NCBI GenBank assembly: GCA_054661495.1
Contig: BAAFSQ010000010.1
Span: forward strand, 1 to 64,000
Reading direction: 5' to 3'
Length of the DNA stretch: 64,000 nucleotides
DNA from: Zygophlyctis sp. KS116
Taxonomy: Eukaryota > Chytridiomycota
The notes under the pieces were generated by a model. It was not told the origin of the DNA and ran no database searches. It was given only the letters and a program-made list of their open reading frames with translations. Position numbers and translations under genes: made by a program. Positions within the stretch are counted from its first letter, which is position 1. Each line of letters starts with the position of its first letter. Shown here one piece after another: positions 21,227-33,634 of the stretch.

Positions 21227-21268
21227 CACTAGTAAAAGAGCGGATGCATTAGATCCGATCGTTAAGAA

Positions 21269-23295
21269 ATGCAAACTACAATTGTAATAAATAAATTTAA
21301 TGAGATAGTCCACTACTCCAAGTGCTAAACAGTCATTGTCCCTTGTAAAGAATCTCTTGGGAACTACTATTGGTGCTATTGTGTATCTGGTGAGTATTCT
21401 ATTTTAGCATTTTTAAAATGAGACTAATTACTAGAGAAATCTCTTTCCAGAAGAAAACTTTAAAGATACGAATATAAATGGATTGGCTCTTAAATCTCTA
21501 AAGAGACATTATACAAAGGAGGCGGATGAACTCATTGATTGGATTGTAATTTATTATTATTAAAAAGAAAAATAGGAAAAAGGAGTTTTTGATGCTCTAG
21601 AAAAGAGATACTTGAAAACTCTCATATTTGGGATCTTTCTTGATCCAAATTGTCCGGAAAACTTACAAGAAGGTAGTAGGAGTAGGTTTAATGCTAGGTT
21701 ATACGTTTGGGTTTTCTTATCTTCTCAAGATCAGTTCTGCATAACTCTGAATCATGGACAAAAGGAATTATTGTCTCTTAAAACTAAACAGGAAATAATT
21801 AGGGCAACAACGGACATATTAAGAAGATTGTTGGTATTAACGCAAACTCTATTGGTAATTTTATTAAAATTAAATTATAGCCATTGCCGAAAAATGCATA
21901 TGTGACAATGAAGTTGTTTTATTATGAAGATGAAACTCCTAAAGACTATAATCCTCCTTTTTTTCAACAAGGGTTGGAAGATAAACCGTTTTACTTTAAT
22001 GCAAATCCAGAAAAGATTGTAATCGGACAAGTTGAAACTCCTCATCATATGCTTAATATTTCTTTACAGGCTTCAGATGGTTACTTGAAAGATGATAATA
22101 TTCAAAATGAAAAGTTTATTCATCCTGTTGAAACTCAACAAGTTGATTTTAATAATGATCAAATGTTTGATTCTCAGCTCAATATTCCAACTCCAGTTTC
22201 TTTTTCTAAAAAGAAATCTGGAGGTTTGGGATTGGTAAATGATACTCAAAGAGATTATTTTGAGGCAGGTAAGTTTTTAAAAAATAATTTCAAGAATCTT
22301 GTACTCAAGATTTAATAGTTCAATTACAGACTGGTGTAAGAGACCAAGAAAATATACAAGCTGAGAAAATGGATTATTTCAAGGACAAGGATGAAATTCC
22401 TCCATCGCAACAGGATTCTGTTATTTCAATGTTGCAACAGGAGGGGTTGCATGCTACAAGAACAGTAATTACTAAATTAACCATTAGAGAGTTTCTGAAA
22501 TTATTTGTCCAGGATTACGTGAAGATCAAAAGAAGAAGTATACTTGTGATCCTTTATTTGTTAATCAACCTCAAGTTATTACAAGACCTGTAGAGTGTCC
22601 TTGTATGGTGACAAAGGTACGTATTTTTGGGTTTATTCAAGGATCTTGTCAGTGATTTTTCAGGAATTAAGCTTGTACAGTGTGCTGATTGCAAAAAATG
22701 GGGTCATTCTGTCTGTTTTGGATACGAAAAGTTTCAAAATGGTGATTACCATTCTTGTTTCGATTGTAGTCCGCTCCATAATACAGCAGATACAGCAAGT
22801 ATTAATCAAGTAGCTCTTCTCAGACTTGGGATAGCAACTGTGATGGAAAAAGGAATTCAAAGTCGCAATTGGCTCTCTAATATTCTCTGTATGAAATTAA
22901 ATTCACTGATTGTAGGTCTTTCACTGACTGTAACTAATCAACTTATTAGTCAGCTTCAACAAGAAGGCTTTATTGTGCAAAAGGAACCGCTTTCTTCTTG
23001 TCGACGAAACAAGTTTGCTTTTCATGCAGTGGTCAATAAAACAACTGCTATAAAAAGGGCTGATGTTTTCTCAAACAATTATTTTGACGAATTATTTTTA
23101 AAGTCAACTTCTGCTTCTAATTCAGTGAAATCGGTGGAAAATAATAAAAGACCGTTAGATGCTATGGAGGATGACTCTGATGAATTTGTATTCATTCAAA
23201 AGGTTGGTCAGATTCCCACTGATGTGGCGGTTTCGATTAATCAGCCAAAAAAGCGGAAAGTCAGTATCGTAAAAAAGGCTCTAGTTGTTCTCTAA
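21269..23295 (+). CDS. HOP1: Hop1/HORMAD meiotic axis protein with PHD region
   Basis: The ATG at 21269 plus a 25-nt intron gives MQTTI|STTPSAKQSLSLVKNLL. The HORMA domain continues with [66 protein letters not shown], which follow Hop1/HORMAD order. Farther on are Cys/His pairs spaced like a PHD finger (VQCADCKKWGHSVCFG...YHSCFDC) and ~130 residues with winged-helix character, matching the chromatin-binding PHD-wHTH region of many Hop1 proteins. The C-terminus is basic (PKKRKVSIVKK). Role: meiotic chromosome axis and double-strand-break control. Splicing around 21680-21780 is unresolved: YTFGFSY and the following frame do not join cleanly. Confidence 0.88.
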
Positions 23296-23374
23296 TTGCT
23301 GAATGATCAAATGATTGTTTTTTAGTTACAAGTAATGAAACGGTGTAAAATTAGTTGTGAAAATCTGAGAATCT

Positions 23375-25100
23375 TTAAATTGTAACTTCATGTCCATTAT
23401 TATTCTGGTCACCTACAGCCAGATAACTCTTGAGATTTCGCATCATTTGCAAATAATTTTGTCCGTTACTTTCAACTTGATCAATTAGTGAAGAGAACTC
23501 ATGAATCTGAGCAAGATCTCTCCTAAATTTATCAACTTCAACCGTGAGTTTAGTATTTTCAGCTGACAAAGACTTGATCTTATGGGCACGAACATCCGAA
23601 TTGTTTCGCAATTCAGCTACATCATCAATTAGTAAACTCTTATTAATTTTCTGCAAAAGTACCTTTTATCTTGTCCCAGCTGAATAATCTCCAGCTCTTG
23701 ATTACGAATTCTGGTTTCAGATGCTGTCAACTTTTCAGAAAGTAAGATTTTGGCTTCTGATACTAGAAAATTAGTAATCTAAAAGTTACATTTATTGTTA
23801 TTAGATTCTATACTTTTTAGCTGTTTTTTAAGGAGAATACTAAAGTACCTTTTGGATCAATTCGGTGATTTCATTTTCCTTCATTTCCATGTTAACTTGC
23901 AGCATATACAAATCGTCCTTGTATCTAGCCAGATCATTGCGCATCTTTTCATCCTCTTTAATTTTCTCCTGATTCTTTGCCTTTTTTTCTTCTCGAAGTT
24001 CTTGTTCATTTGCTGTACTTTCTTTCAATTCCTCCAACTGATTTCTCAATTCCACGTTTGCCCGAATCAGATCTTTGCAATCTTGTTCGATTCTTGATTT
24101 TAGATGATTTTCTTGACAGGAAATAGTCTCCATTTGCTTTATTACAGTCAGCAAGTCCAATTTTTCCGCTTCTAAAGTTTTAATTCTGGTTGAAAACTCC
24201 TCAATTTTGAAATTTGTGATTGTCTCTTTTGCCTTTTCCAAGTCTGTCTAAATTTCAAAGGTAAATTTAAAATACCTCTAGAATCCCATTTGCTTGAACC
24301 AACTGCTCTATTCTAGCTTTAAGCGTTTTATTTATTAGCAGCTGTTCAGCAACCTAAAATTTTAAAATATGGCCTGTACCGATTCTTTATATTTCCTTGA
24401 TTCATCAACATTTGCAGCTTCTTGAACTTCTAATACCTCTTTTTCATTCAATAACCGTTCATAAGAAACTTTAGCTCTTGCACAATCTGATTCAGCAGAC
24501 TCAAATTTCTTCCGAGCCGCAATCAAATCCCCATAAATCTTATCTTTTTCTGCAATATGACGATCTCTTTATAAATTCCTTTTCAAGTACCTTTAAGTGC
24601 CTTTATATCTCCCATTAATTCATCCTTTTCCCTTTCCAAATCTTTAATTCTTAGGTCCATTTCCTTTCTTTTAGATTTTTCCTTTTCAGAAATCTCATTT
24701 AACCTCTTTGATTAAAATAATAAAAATACTAAATCGACCGGAGCCTGATTTAAATTATTTAGAGATGCCATTGAAAGTTTTGCTAAATTATGTTTAGAAG
24801 CAGCGATCGCCATTTGATTCCCTGATGAAACAGCAGCAGCCAACTGAGCCTGCGCCTGAGCCAATGCCGAATTATTCTGATTTCCTTTATAAATTATTGG
24901 ATCGATACCTACCATTTGGTGTTTTCCTATGATTAGATCTAGTAAAATTACATATATCTTGATTCCAACTCTAATAAATAGATTTGTTGCTGTAAATTCT
25001 TGATGTATTCATCCTGAACTCTAGATTTCCTATTCATTGGAGCAGGATAACCATTGCCCAACTGACTTCTTAGCCTTGGATTTAAGTGATTAGATGACAT
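23375..25100 (-). CDS. long coiled-coil protein
   Basis: A multi-exon gene dominated by heptad-rich Glu/Lys/Leu/Gln sequence (EKAKETITNFKIEEFSTRIK; NVELRNQLEELKES; KSLSAENTKLTVEVDKFRRD). The N-terminus from the ATG at 25100 is RKSRVQDEYIKNLQQQIYLLELESRY, reminiscent of axonemal/basal-body coiled-coil proteins, followed by an Ala/Gln-rich block (ALAQAQAQLAAAVSS). I could not join exon 1 to the Ala/Gln-rich exon in phase through the obvious 25-nt intron near 24925-24950, so the 5' model is provisional. It converges on Hop1, whose stop is 80 bp away. Family not identified. Confidence 0.6.
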
Positions 25101-25310
25101 TTACGGAAGTTTTAGTAAAACAACCCGATCGTTAATAACCGATTTGCATTGATTGTATAATTGTAATTTATGATTTTGTTGGATCGCTGGATATTTGGAT
25201 CAGGATGCATGATAGCGCATGTATTTATTAATTACTAGTTGAATCATCGGACACTGGTCAACGGACACTGGCCAACGGACGCAGTTGCGCGTGTAAAATC
25301 TCAGCCACAA

Positions 25311-28300
25311 ATGGAAATTCAGATTCTGACAGTCGAAGCTGCATTTGATATTACTCCAGACGAAATTTATGATTTGCTCTCTCCTCCCAATCCAACCCAT
25401 TATTTTGAGAAACTGGGGGGATCCGAGGGGATGGCAAAGCTGTTAAAGTCTGATTTGCAAAAGGGGCTGTCAATATTTAACAAGGAAGTTGCTGCAACTA
25501 CTGAAGAAATGACTGAAAAGTCAACACAAGATGCAAATACTTTTGGAGTAAAGAGAAGAAACTCTATTCTCGCTGAAGAGTCAAAACATGTTTCAACTAG
25601 AGAGAAGATGGTTCCTGATAACACTCATGCTAGAATTGAGCATTTTGGAAATAATATCATGCCTGAACCAATTAGTAGAAGTGTTTGGTCTTTTATTAAA
25701 GACGCTTTAAGTGATAAAATTCTGATAATGCTAATTGTTGCTGCAGTTGCAGAAATTGCTATAGGTGGATATAAAGCAAGTAGTGGTTCTTTCATAGAGT
25801 TGATAGATGGTATTGCGATTGCTTTGGCAGGTAAATTTAGGATTTTAATGATAGTTTTGATTGTTGTGGTGGTTACTGCGTCTTCTGATTATGGTAAACA
25901 GAGTCAATTCAAGAAATTAAGTGATATGTCAAAATCATTAGTAAAGACTCGAGTTGTTAGAGGCGGTCAAGTTCATAAGGTTTTAACTTCAGAGTTGTTG
26001 GTGGGTGATATATGTATTATTGATACTGGAGATGTTCTTCCTGCTGATGGAATGCTTATTAAAGGTTATAATCTTTATACAGATGAGTCTTCATTAACTG
26101 GAGAACCTATACAAATCTTGAAAGAGGTTAATAAGGATCCATTTTTGCTCTCTGGCTCAAAAGTTGTTCAAGGGATTGGGAGGATGTTGGTTGTGGCTAC
26201 TGGTGTTAATTCTTTAAATGGAAGGTCCATATTAGCATTAGAAGTTGAGCCGGAAAAGACTCCTTTACAAGAAAAATTAGGGAGAGTAGCAGATCATGTT
26301 GCGTATTTTGGTATTGGAGCTGCATTGACAATGTTCATTATCTTGGTAGCTGCGTATTTGGCTAGAGCAGATTACTCTGATGGCGCCAGAATAGCGAGTA
26401 CTATGATTTCTATTCTAATTTCTACAATTACGCTTATAGTTGTGGCAGTTCCTGAAGGGCTTCCGCTTGCTGTTGTTTTGGCTTTATCGCATGCTACAGT
26501 CAAAATGCTCAAAGATAATAACTTGGTTCGACATTTAAAGGCTTGTGAAACTATGGGGAATGCTACTACTATATGCTCTGACAAAACTGGCACTCTGACA
26601 ATGAATCAAATGAGCGTCATAAAGGGGATTATTTCAAATAGTGAGTTTGATGTAAAAAATATTTCCAATTTCAAAATTGGATTGACTTCAAACAATGAAG
26701 ACTATATAAAATTATTCAATCTTATATGTCAAAGTTTAAACATAAATTCTACTGCAGCAGAAGAGCTGACAGAGACAAATCAGATTGTTTTCTCAGGTTC
26801 AAAAACAGAAATTGCTCTCTTAAATCTTACAAAATCTCTCGGTCGACCTTATACGGATGATAGAGAACTGGCCGATGTCTTGGAAGTTTACCCCTTTAGT
26901 TCAGATGCAAAGACAATGTGCACTGTTATAAAATCTGAAAAAGATATTTCTATGGAACAATTTATGAATATTCAGACAAATATCAATACAGGTGGTGATC
27001 ATCGTGTGTGGCTTTTTGTGAAGGGTGCTGCAGAGATTGTTCTTTCATCCTGTGATCGGTTTATAGATTCTGATGGCCAAGTACATTGCATATTACTAAT
27101 TTTAGGTCAAACCTATTGATGATGGATTTAAGAAAAAGCTTGTTGATTTAATGGCAGTTTATAATGGTGAAGCATTAAGGACTATATGCTCCGCAATGAA
27201 GCCTGTGAATCGCAATACCTCTGAGAAAATCGGAGAGAATGATGGAGGCCCGCAAAAATGTACTGAAATAGACTCATTAATTTTATTGGGAATGTTTGGA
27301 ATAGCTGATCCAGTGCGCCCCGAAGTACCAGATGCTGTCAAACAATGCCAAAATGCAGGAATTACCGTAAGAATGGTTACTGGGGATTCAGTTGCAACTG
27401 CAAAAGCTATTTCAAAGGAATGTAACATACTGACGGATGATGGTATATTAATGGAAGGGCACGTATTTCGTAAACTTTCAACTAAAGAAATGGATGATAT
27501 CCTACCCAAACTACAAGTACTGGCTCGAAGCTCCCCGTTAGATAAGCAGATTTTAGTTGGTCGTCTCAAAGCGCTGGGAGAAACAGTGGCTGTAACTGGC
27601 GGTATTTTTTTTGTTAATAATCAAAATAGACGGTACGAATGATGGACCTGCTTTGAAAGCTGCGGATGTTGGATTTAGTATGGGTATCGCTGGAACAGAA
27701 GTTGCTAAAGAAGCGTCTGATATTGTTTTGCTAGATGATAATTTTGCTTCTCTGGTGAAGGCTGTTATATGGGGTAGGTCTGTTTATGATTCTGTTCGCA
27801 AGTTTTTACAGTTCCAGCTATCAGTCAATATTGTATTTTTGTTAATTTTTAATTCTTAGAGTGCTGTAGTGATTGTATTCGTCTCATCAATGATAACAAC
27901 ATTCACTGGAGATGGTATACCGTATTCAGCGATTACTGCTATTCAATTATTATGGGTTAATTTGATCATGGACACCATGGCAGCTTTGGCGTTGGCGACA
28001 GACCCTCCTTCTCCAGAGCTACTTAAACGATTACCTGCCAAAAGAAGCGAGCCGATCATATCTCTTTTCATGGCTGAAATGATTGTTGCTCAGGCGATTT
28101 TTCAGATATTTGTCTGTATGCTAGTCTATCTTAGGGGTGCAACCTGGTTTACTACGCATTTATCTTTTGCGACTGAGAAAGATAGAGTTCGGTATATTTC
28201 TGCTTTGCTGTTCAACACTTTTGTGTTCTGCCAGATATATAACGAAGTTAATTGTAGATCGATCTCAAACGGTAATTAGTTGATGATTTAAATTTAAAAG

Positions 28301-28893
28301 ATTTCAATATTTTTAGAGGAATCACGAAAAATCTTTACTTTATATCCGTATTTTTCATAACTGTAGCACTTCAGATCATTATTATGTTTTTCGGAGGAAT
28401 AGTATTCAGTATTCCTGCTGGTGGTCTAGATGGGATAGGTTGGGCTGTGTCAGTGCTACTGGGACTTGGAACTTTTGTGGTAGGAGCTCTTATCAGAATG
28501 CTACCAACTAAAGAATGGAGAGATATTTCCTCTTATTTCAAAGATTCTGAAAACTCTATCGTTGAAGATTCTGATAACAGAGCTTCACTTGAAACTCCTG
28601 GAGAAATCCCAATCAAAAAAACTCAGAGCAGCCGTGCCCAGAATAATTGGAAACGAGCAATAGGAATAACTCAAATGCAAATGAAAGTTATCAACGCTTT
28701 TCAAATTCCTGCCTCTAATAGAAATTCTGTATCATCACTAAATTCAGGTGTTGTTTACCGTAGAGCTTCTGGAAATATTCCTAGAGAATCATCATTTGTC
28801 AGCACAATCCGAGGTGGGAGGTCTAATGCAGCTGATTATATTTCACTACAAGTGGTAGACGCAAATGAAGCCCGTGATAGATCTAGGGGTTAA
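25311..28893 (+). CDS. PMC1: P-type Ca2+-ATPase (PMCA/Pmc1 type)
   Basis: Six exons, five introns of 24-29 nt each checked in phase. Start ATG 25311 ([23 protein letters not shown]). Motifs in order: N-terminal cytosolic region, TM1 ([18 protein letters not shown]), TM2, actuator [12 protein letters not shown]4 [16 protein letters not shown], phosphorylation site [13 protein letters not shown], nucleotide site FVKGAAE, hinge [20 protein letters not shown]6 with [17 protein letters not shown], and C-terminal TMs. The lipid-facing TM4/TM6 residues fit the PMCA class, exporting Ca2+ or loading the vacuole. The ~130-residue basic tail ([21 protein letters not shown]) is a plausible calmodulin-binding region; an N-terminal KRRNSI is a PKA-type site. 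Confidence 0.95.
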
Positions 28894-28934
28894 ATCTACG
28901 TTTAGGGTATTTCTGGTTATTAAAAGAATACGAA

Positions 28935-31900
28935 ATGTTTATCCCTGAGGATTCCTACGATGAGCAAACACTTTCTGAGATTTCCCAGATCCCACTGCAT
29001 CCAGCAATGAGACTTCCATTGTCCCGCTCCAGGGTGAATCACCAGAATCCCAATGTCCGAACTCATATGCAAGTTCCAGTGAGCATACTGCGTAATTTAC
29101 ATTTTCTGATCGCATAGCGAGACATTTCCAAGAAATTTTCCAGTTTGATACTTTTAATAGAATGCAGTCAGAGTCCTTTGATGCGGTAAGAATTAAAACA
29201 GGGGATTTCTACCCGTTTCCTGTAAACTGATTACATAGGCATTCAATTCATCTCAAAATTTAGTGGTGTCTGGTAAATGATCATTTTCTTATAATTAAGC
29301 GCCAACTGGTTCTGGTAAAACGGTTATTATGGAACTAGGTACATTGTGTTCTTGATCAGCGATCAAGATAAAGATCAATTTAACTGAAAGCAATTTTACG
29401 GGTATTAAATATGATTCAACAGAAAGAGTTGGCAAATGTTAAAATTGTGTATATTTCTCCAACAAAGGTATTAGAAAATCAACCGAAATTAGGCATTGTG
29501 TACAGAGAAAACTAGGGATTGGAATGCTTCTTTCAAACGATTAGGACTTACCTGCGCCGAGTTGACTGGCGATTCTGATTACATGCAGCAGCAAGAGATC
29601 AGAAAGTCCAACATTATTGTTACCACTCCAGAAAAATGGGATTCTACCACTCGAAAATGGTCCGATTCAAAGGAGCTATTCAAAATGCTGCGCCTATTTC
29701 TGGTATAAATTAATCCAGTGATAACTTAGATTGATGAAGTTCATTTTCTAAAGGATGAATCAAGAGGTGCGATCCTGGAAGTTGTTGTTAGCAGAATGAA
29801 AACATTCAATCAGGCACTTACTAGTGGCACTGAATTGCGATTTATTGCAATGTCAGCAACTGTTCCAAACATTCACGATATTGCAACATGGCTTTGTCAT
29901 AAGAATGGATCACCAGCTATTTTGAGGTAAGTTAGAACTAGTAAACAGAAGGGTTTTTGGCGAAGAATATCGACCAGTCCCACTGTATAGACATGTCATT
30001 TCATTTCCAAGTAATGGGAATTATTACATGTTTGACCAATTTCTGAATAGTCAGCTCTTGGATGTAATTGAAGAATATTCGTCTCAAAAGCCTACATTGG
30101 TGTTTTGCGCTACAAGAAAAAGTGTAGTCACATCAGCAGAGTCAATTATCAATCAGATTCATCAAAAAGTAACTGAGAGGAAATTTGGAAATAGCCATCC
30201 TTTTGTGAAGACCAGAGATCAGTTTGATGCTCTACATGTTCTGAAGGGTAAAGTATCAGACAAAAAATTAGCTGGTATGCGAATAATTTAAATATTAATA
30301 TTCTTAGAATGTGTCTTGGCTGGAGTCTCATTTCATCACGGTACTTTAAGTCCGTCGGACAGGAACTTGGTTGCAAACGCTTATTTGGATGGTCTACTTA
30401 GTGTCATTTGTACGACTTCAACACTTGCCGTCGGCATAAATCTACCTGCTCATTTGGTAATTATCAAGTCCACTCATCAGTGGGTGAATGGACAAACAAA
30501 GGATTACTCTGAATTAGATATGATGCAAATGCTCGGAAGAGCTGGCAGACCACAATTTGATGATTCTGCAGTAGCAGTGATTTTGACAACTCATGATAAA
30601 AAGGAACGCTATGAAAATATGATTTGTGGTAAAGAAATTATTGAGAGCAGGTATTTGTTTTAAACATAAATGAAGTCTTCATGAAAATCTGGTAGAACAC
30701 GTCAATGCTGAAATAGTGCTACAGACTATTTGCTCAGTTAATCAAGCGATCAAGTGGCTTTATTCGACATTTCTATTTGGTAAATCTTCAATATTGTAAT
30801 TGATAGTTCGTATCCAGCAAAATCCTGATTATTATCAAAACAGTTATTCATTAAAGGGAGTGGCCGTTGAAAAACATCTTGAAGAATTATGTCTCCAAAA
30901 GATTACCTTTCTAAACCAAAACTCTCTCTGTGTACTGTCGCCATTGAAGATGATTCAGCCGACTGGTAAGAACTAATGCTTATTAATTTCCCAGGGTATG
31001 GAAAGATAATGGCTAAATATTATGTTAAAGCAACAACCATGATTAATATTCTAAACATGAATCAGAAGAGTTCTCTTCAAGACGTATTGGAAGTTTTAAG
31101 TAAAAGCGACGAATTTCCCGTTAAATTTGGAGGAGATAAAGCCCATCTAAATGCCCTTAACAAGAACTTGGCGATGAGGTAATCTTTTTGATTTTAATTT
31201 GAAAGATATCCCATAAAAGGACGTGTTTCATCGATAGACCAAAAGATTAGTGTTTTGATTCAATGTGCTTTAGGATCAGTGGAGTTTACAGAAGTCAAAA
31301 CAAGTCAAGCTATGGTTAATGAAACAAATTTGATATTTCAGCATTCTCAAAGAGTTAATCGGTGTATTGTAGAAACTTGTCTAGAACGAAAGGATGTAGT
31401 CTCACTTCGAAACGCCCTAGAACTGTAAGTGTGAGTTTTCTAAATTTAAGATCGAAATGTATGCAAAGTAAAACTTGGGAAAATTCAATCCTTCAGCTTA
31501 AGCAACTTGATGGAATTGGGATAGGGAATGCAAGACTTCTTTCTAATGCTGGAATCGATTCTTTCCAAAAGATTCTTCTATCCGATGCTAGAACGATCGA
31601 ATATGCTGTGAATCGAAATCCTCCGTTTGGAAACAAGATCATCGACTCCATTAAACGATTTCCTCTGTTTTCAATGGAGATATCAGAGGTAATTCTTAGT
31701 GCTTAAAATTATTTTAGATTGTAGATATTTCTAAACCATATAAGGTGGAGTATCTCTGTCGCATTGGTCTGAAAAATCCGGAAACAGTTTCTCTTCGTAG
31801 CAAAAAAGGGGGCTTTTATAGTGCTATATTTCTGGTAAATACTTCCAATGAGCTACTGTATTATTCAAGAATATTCTTAAGCAAGTTGAAGGATGGTGAT

Positions 31901-33024
31901 ACTATCAGGCTTAATCACAATTCTAAAAAGAATGAAAAAATTGTTTTCTCATTGATGAGCGAAGACTTTGGTACGTGATATTTTTTCATAATGGCACAGT
32001 TGGTCTTGATGTTCATCAAGAATATACAGTGAATAAGAAAGCAGGAAATACTTTAAAGCCGGATAAATCTTTCTCTGTCGATAATTTTGATGATGATTTG
32101 ATTTATTATTGTGATAATGCAGTTAGTAATCTATCAAAAGCTAAGAATTTGGTAAAACCGGAAAGAACTCTGGATAATTGGTTAGTTCGTAAACCTCCTG
32201 ACAATGATCAAGTCATTTATGTTGATGATACGCCGATTAAAGAATCGCCATCATCAGTTTCATCCCCTCTTTTATATAGAGGAGCTCATGTGATTCCTAC
32301 TCCTGTTTCTTCTAATTCAAAGAAAGAGTCGACACTTCCTATAAGAGGAGCGGGCATGGTACCCTGTAAACATAACTGTAAGAATAAGAAAAAGTAATCT
32401 ATTTCCTTATTTAACATTAGATGTACTCATAATTGTTGCAAAGTTGGTATACCATATAAGAGTTCTTTGAAGAGAAAATCAAGGAAAAAAATAGAGGAAA
32501 ATGTTCAAGAAAATACCTCCAAAATCCGTACTTTACTTTCGCCTTTTTCTTATCAAAAACCTCAGACTTTACCAGACTCTTCTATAGAGGGCCGTCTAAT
32601 CCCTTCTGAAATTATTGGTAAGAGAAAGGAATATTCTATGAATGATCTTCTAGACATTGAATCTTCTGAAATTGATCAAGATAATGACTTGTCATTTACA
32701 GAGCCGTTGGATACTCAGGAAGTACTCTATGATGAAAGAAATTACGATGATAACAATGCTTGGGAATCATTTATGGAAGTCGAGCCTAATGTATGTGAGC
32801 CACTAGATTTAAATCTTGAACCAAATACTAGCATTGAAAATCCAAATACTGGCGCTCTTTCCGCGAACCAACCTGTCTCTCCACCAAATCCAAGTCTAAA
32901 GGATCAAAATTTCTCTAATTCTGAAGCTCTTGCGGACAAGAAGACTCTTGTAAATGTTGAATCTCTTCCTGATTGTAAAACTAGAAAAAACGAAATCAGA
33001 AATCTTCTCATGGATCTCTTTTAG
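28935..33024 (+). CDS. HFM1: HFM1/Mer3 meiotic DNA helicase
   Basis: A multi-exon Ski2-like helicase. After a short N-terminus it has RHFQEIFQFDTFNRMQSESFD (Q-type motif), Walker A APTGSGKT, motif II IDEVHFLKDE, MSATVP, and motif VI QMLGRAGRPQFDD. A winged helix and Sec63-like region follow (GYGKIMAKYYVKATTMINI; the helix-hairpin-helix block LDGIGIGNARLLSNAGIDSF). The C-terminus has a Cys/His cluster (PCKHNCKNKKK...CTHNCCKVGIPYKSSLKRKS), as in animal HFM1, and an acidic tail. One intron is ~53 nt and others 25-50 nt, longer than most here. Role: unwinding/stabilising meiotic recombination intermediates for ZMM crossovers. It lies 41 bp after the Ca2+-ATPase. Confidence 0.92.
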
Positions 33025-33076
33025 CTCTGTCTTGTCTTGAAACAACAAATTTTAAGTTTCATTAATTTGTTTGGAA

Positions 33077-33523
33077 ATGATATTCCCATTGATTTATACA
33101 TTCTTGAGCCTACTGATTGTTTCTGGTAAACAATATAGTACAGATCTTGCTAATAATGCGACATTGGAAATCGCAAAAGAGTTTAGTAGAGAAATGCAAG
33201 AAGATGGAATCCCATCAGCCCAATATTCTTCAATCCTCAACTCCTTCTCAAACACTGCACCTGAAATCATTGACAAAAACTTGAAAGAGTTCGGACAAGA
33301 AGTTCAAAAATCTCATTCAGACTCATCCTTTCTAGTTTCAAAATACTCTAGGAAGGCCACTCTAGAGATTGAAGAATCTCTAAAAAACTCAAATGATCTA
33401 TCGCTGTCTAAACGAGCAAGAATTGATTTGTTTCTATCAAGAATGTGCAATGTACTACTGATTGCATGGATCGGTGCATTACTCTACGATTACTTTTCAC
33501 GTAGCCGCATGCATAATAAATAG
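33077..33523 (+). CDS. small protein with signal peptide and C-terminal membrane helix
   Basis: A 149-residue protein (ATG 33077). It opens with a hydrophobic leader (MIFPLIYTFLSLLIVSG), continues with a helical, charged middle (LEIAKEFSREMQEDG, EFGQEVQKSHS, ATLEIEESLKNS) and ends with a likely membrane helix (MCNVLLIAWIGALLYDYFSR) plus a short basic tail (SRMHNK). This is a type I membrane protein with a ~90-residue lumenal/extracellular helical domain. The basic cytosolic tail could carry a retrieval or sorting signal. No family recognised. The stretch GTAAACAATATAGTACAG near the leader could be an intron but is not needed. Confidence 0.6.
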   Translation: MIFPLIYTFLSLLIVSGKQYSTDLANNATLEIAKEFSREMQEDGIPSAQYSSILNSFSNTAPEIIDKNLKEFGQEVQKSHSDSSFLVSKYSRKATLEIEESLKNSNDLSLSKRARIDLFLSRMCNVLLIAWIGALLYDYFSRSRMHNK

Positions 33524-33634
33524 CGCTGATTTAATCTGCTATGAATCCTTTTGTATTGTTTGAGAAGACTGCCCATGGCTGATATGAAAAATTAATGGTT
33601 GAGTAGTTTAAGGTCGTTTGAGCTGCAAATTCTT

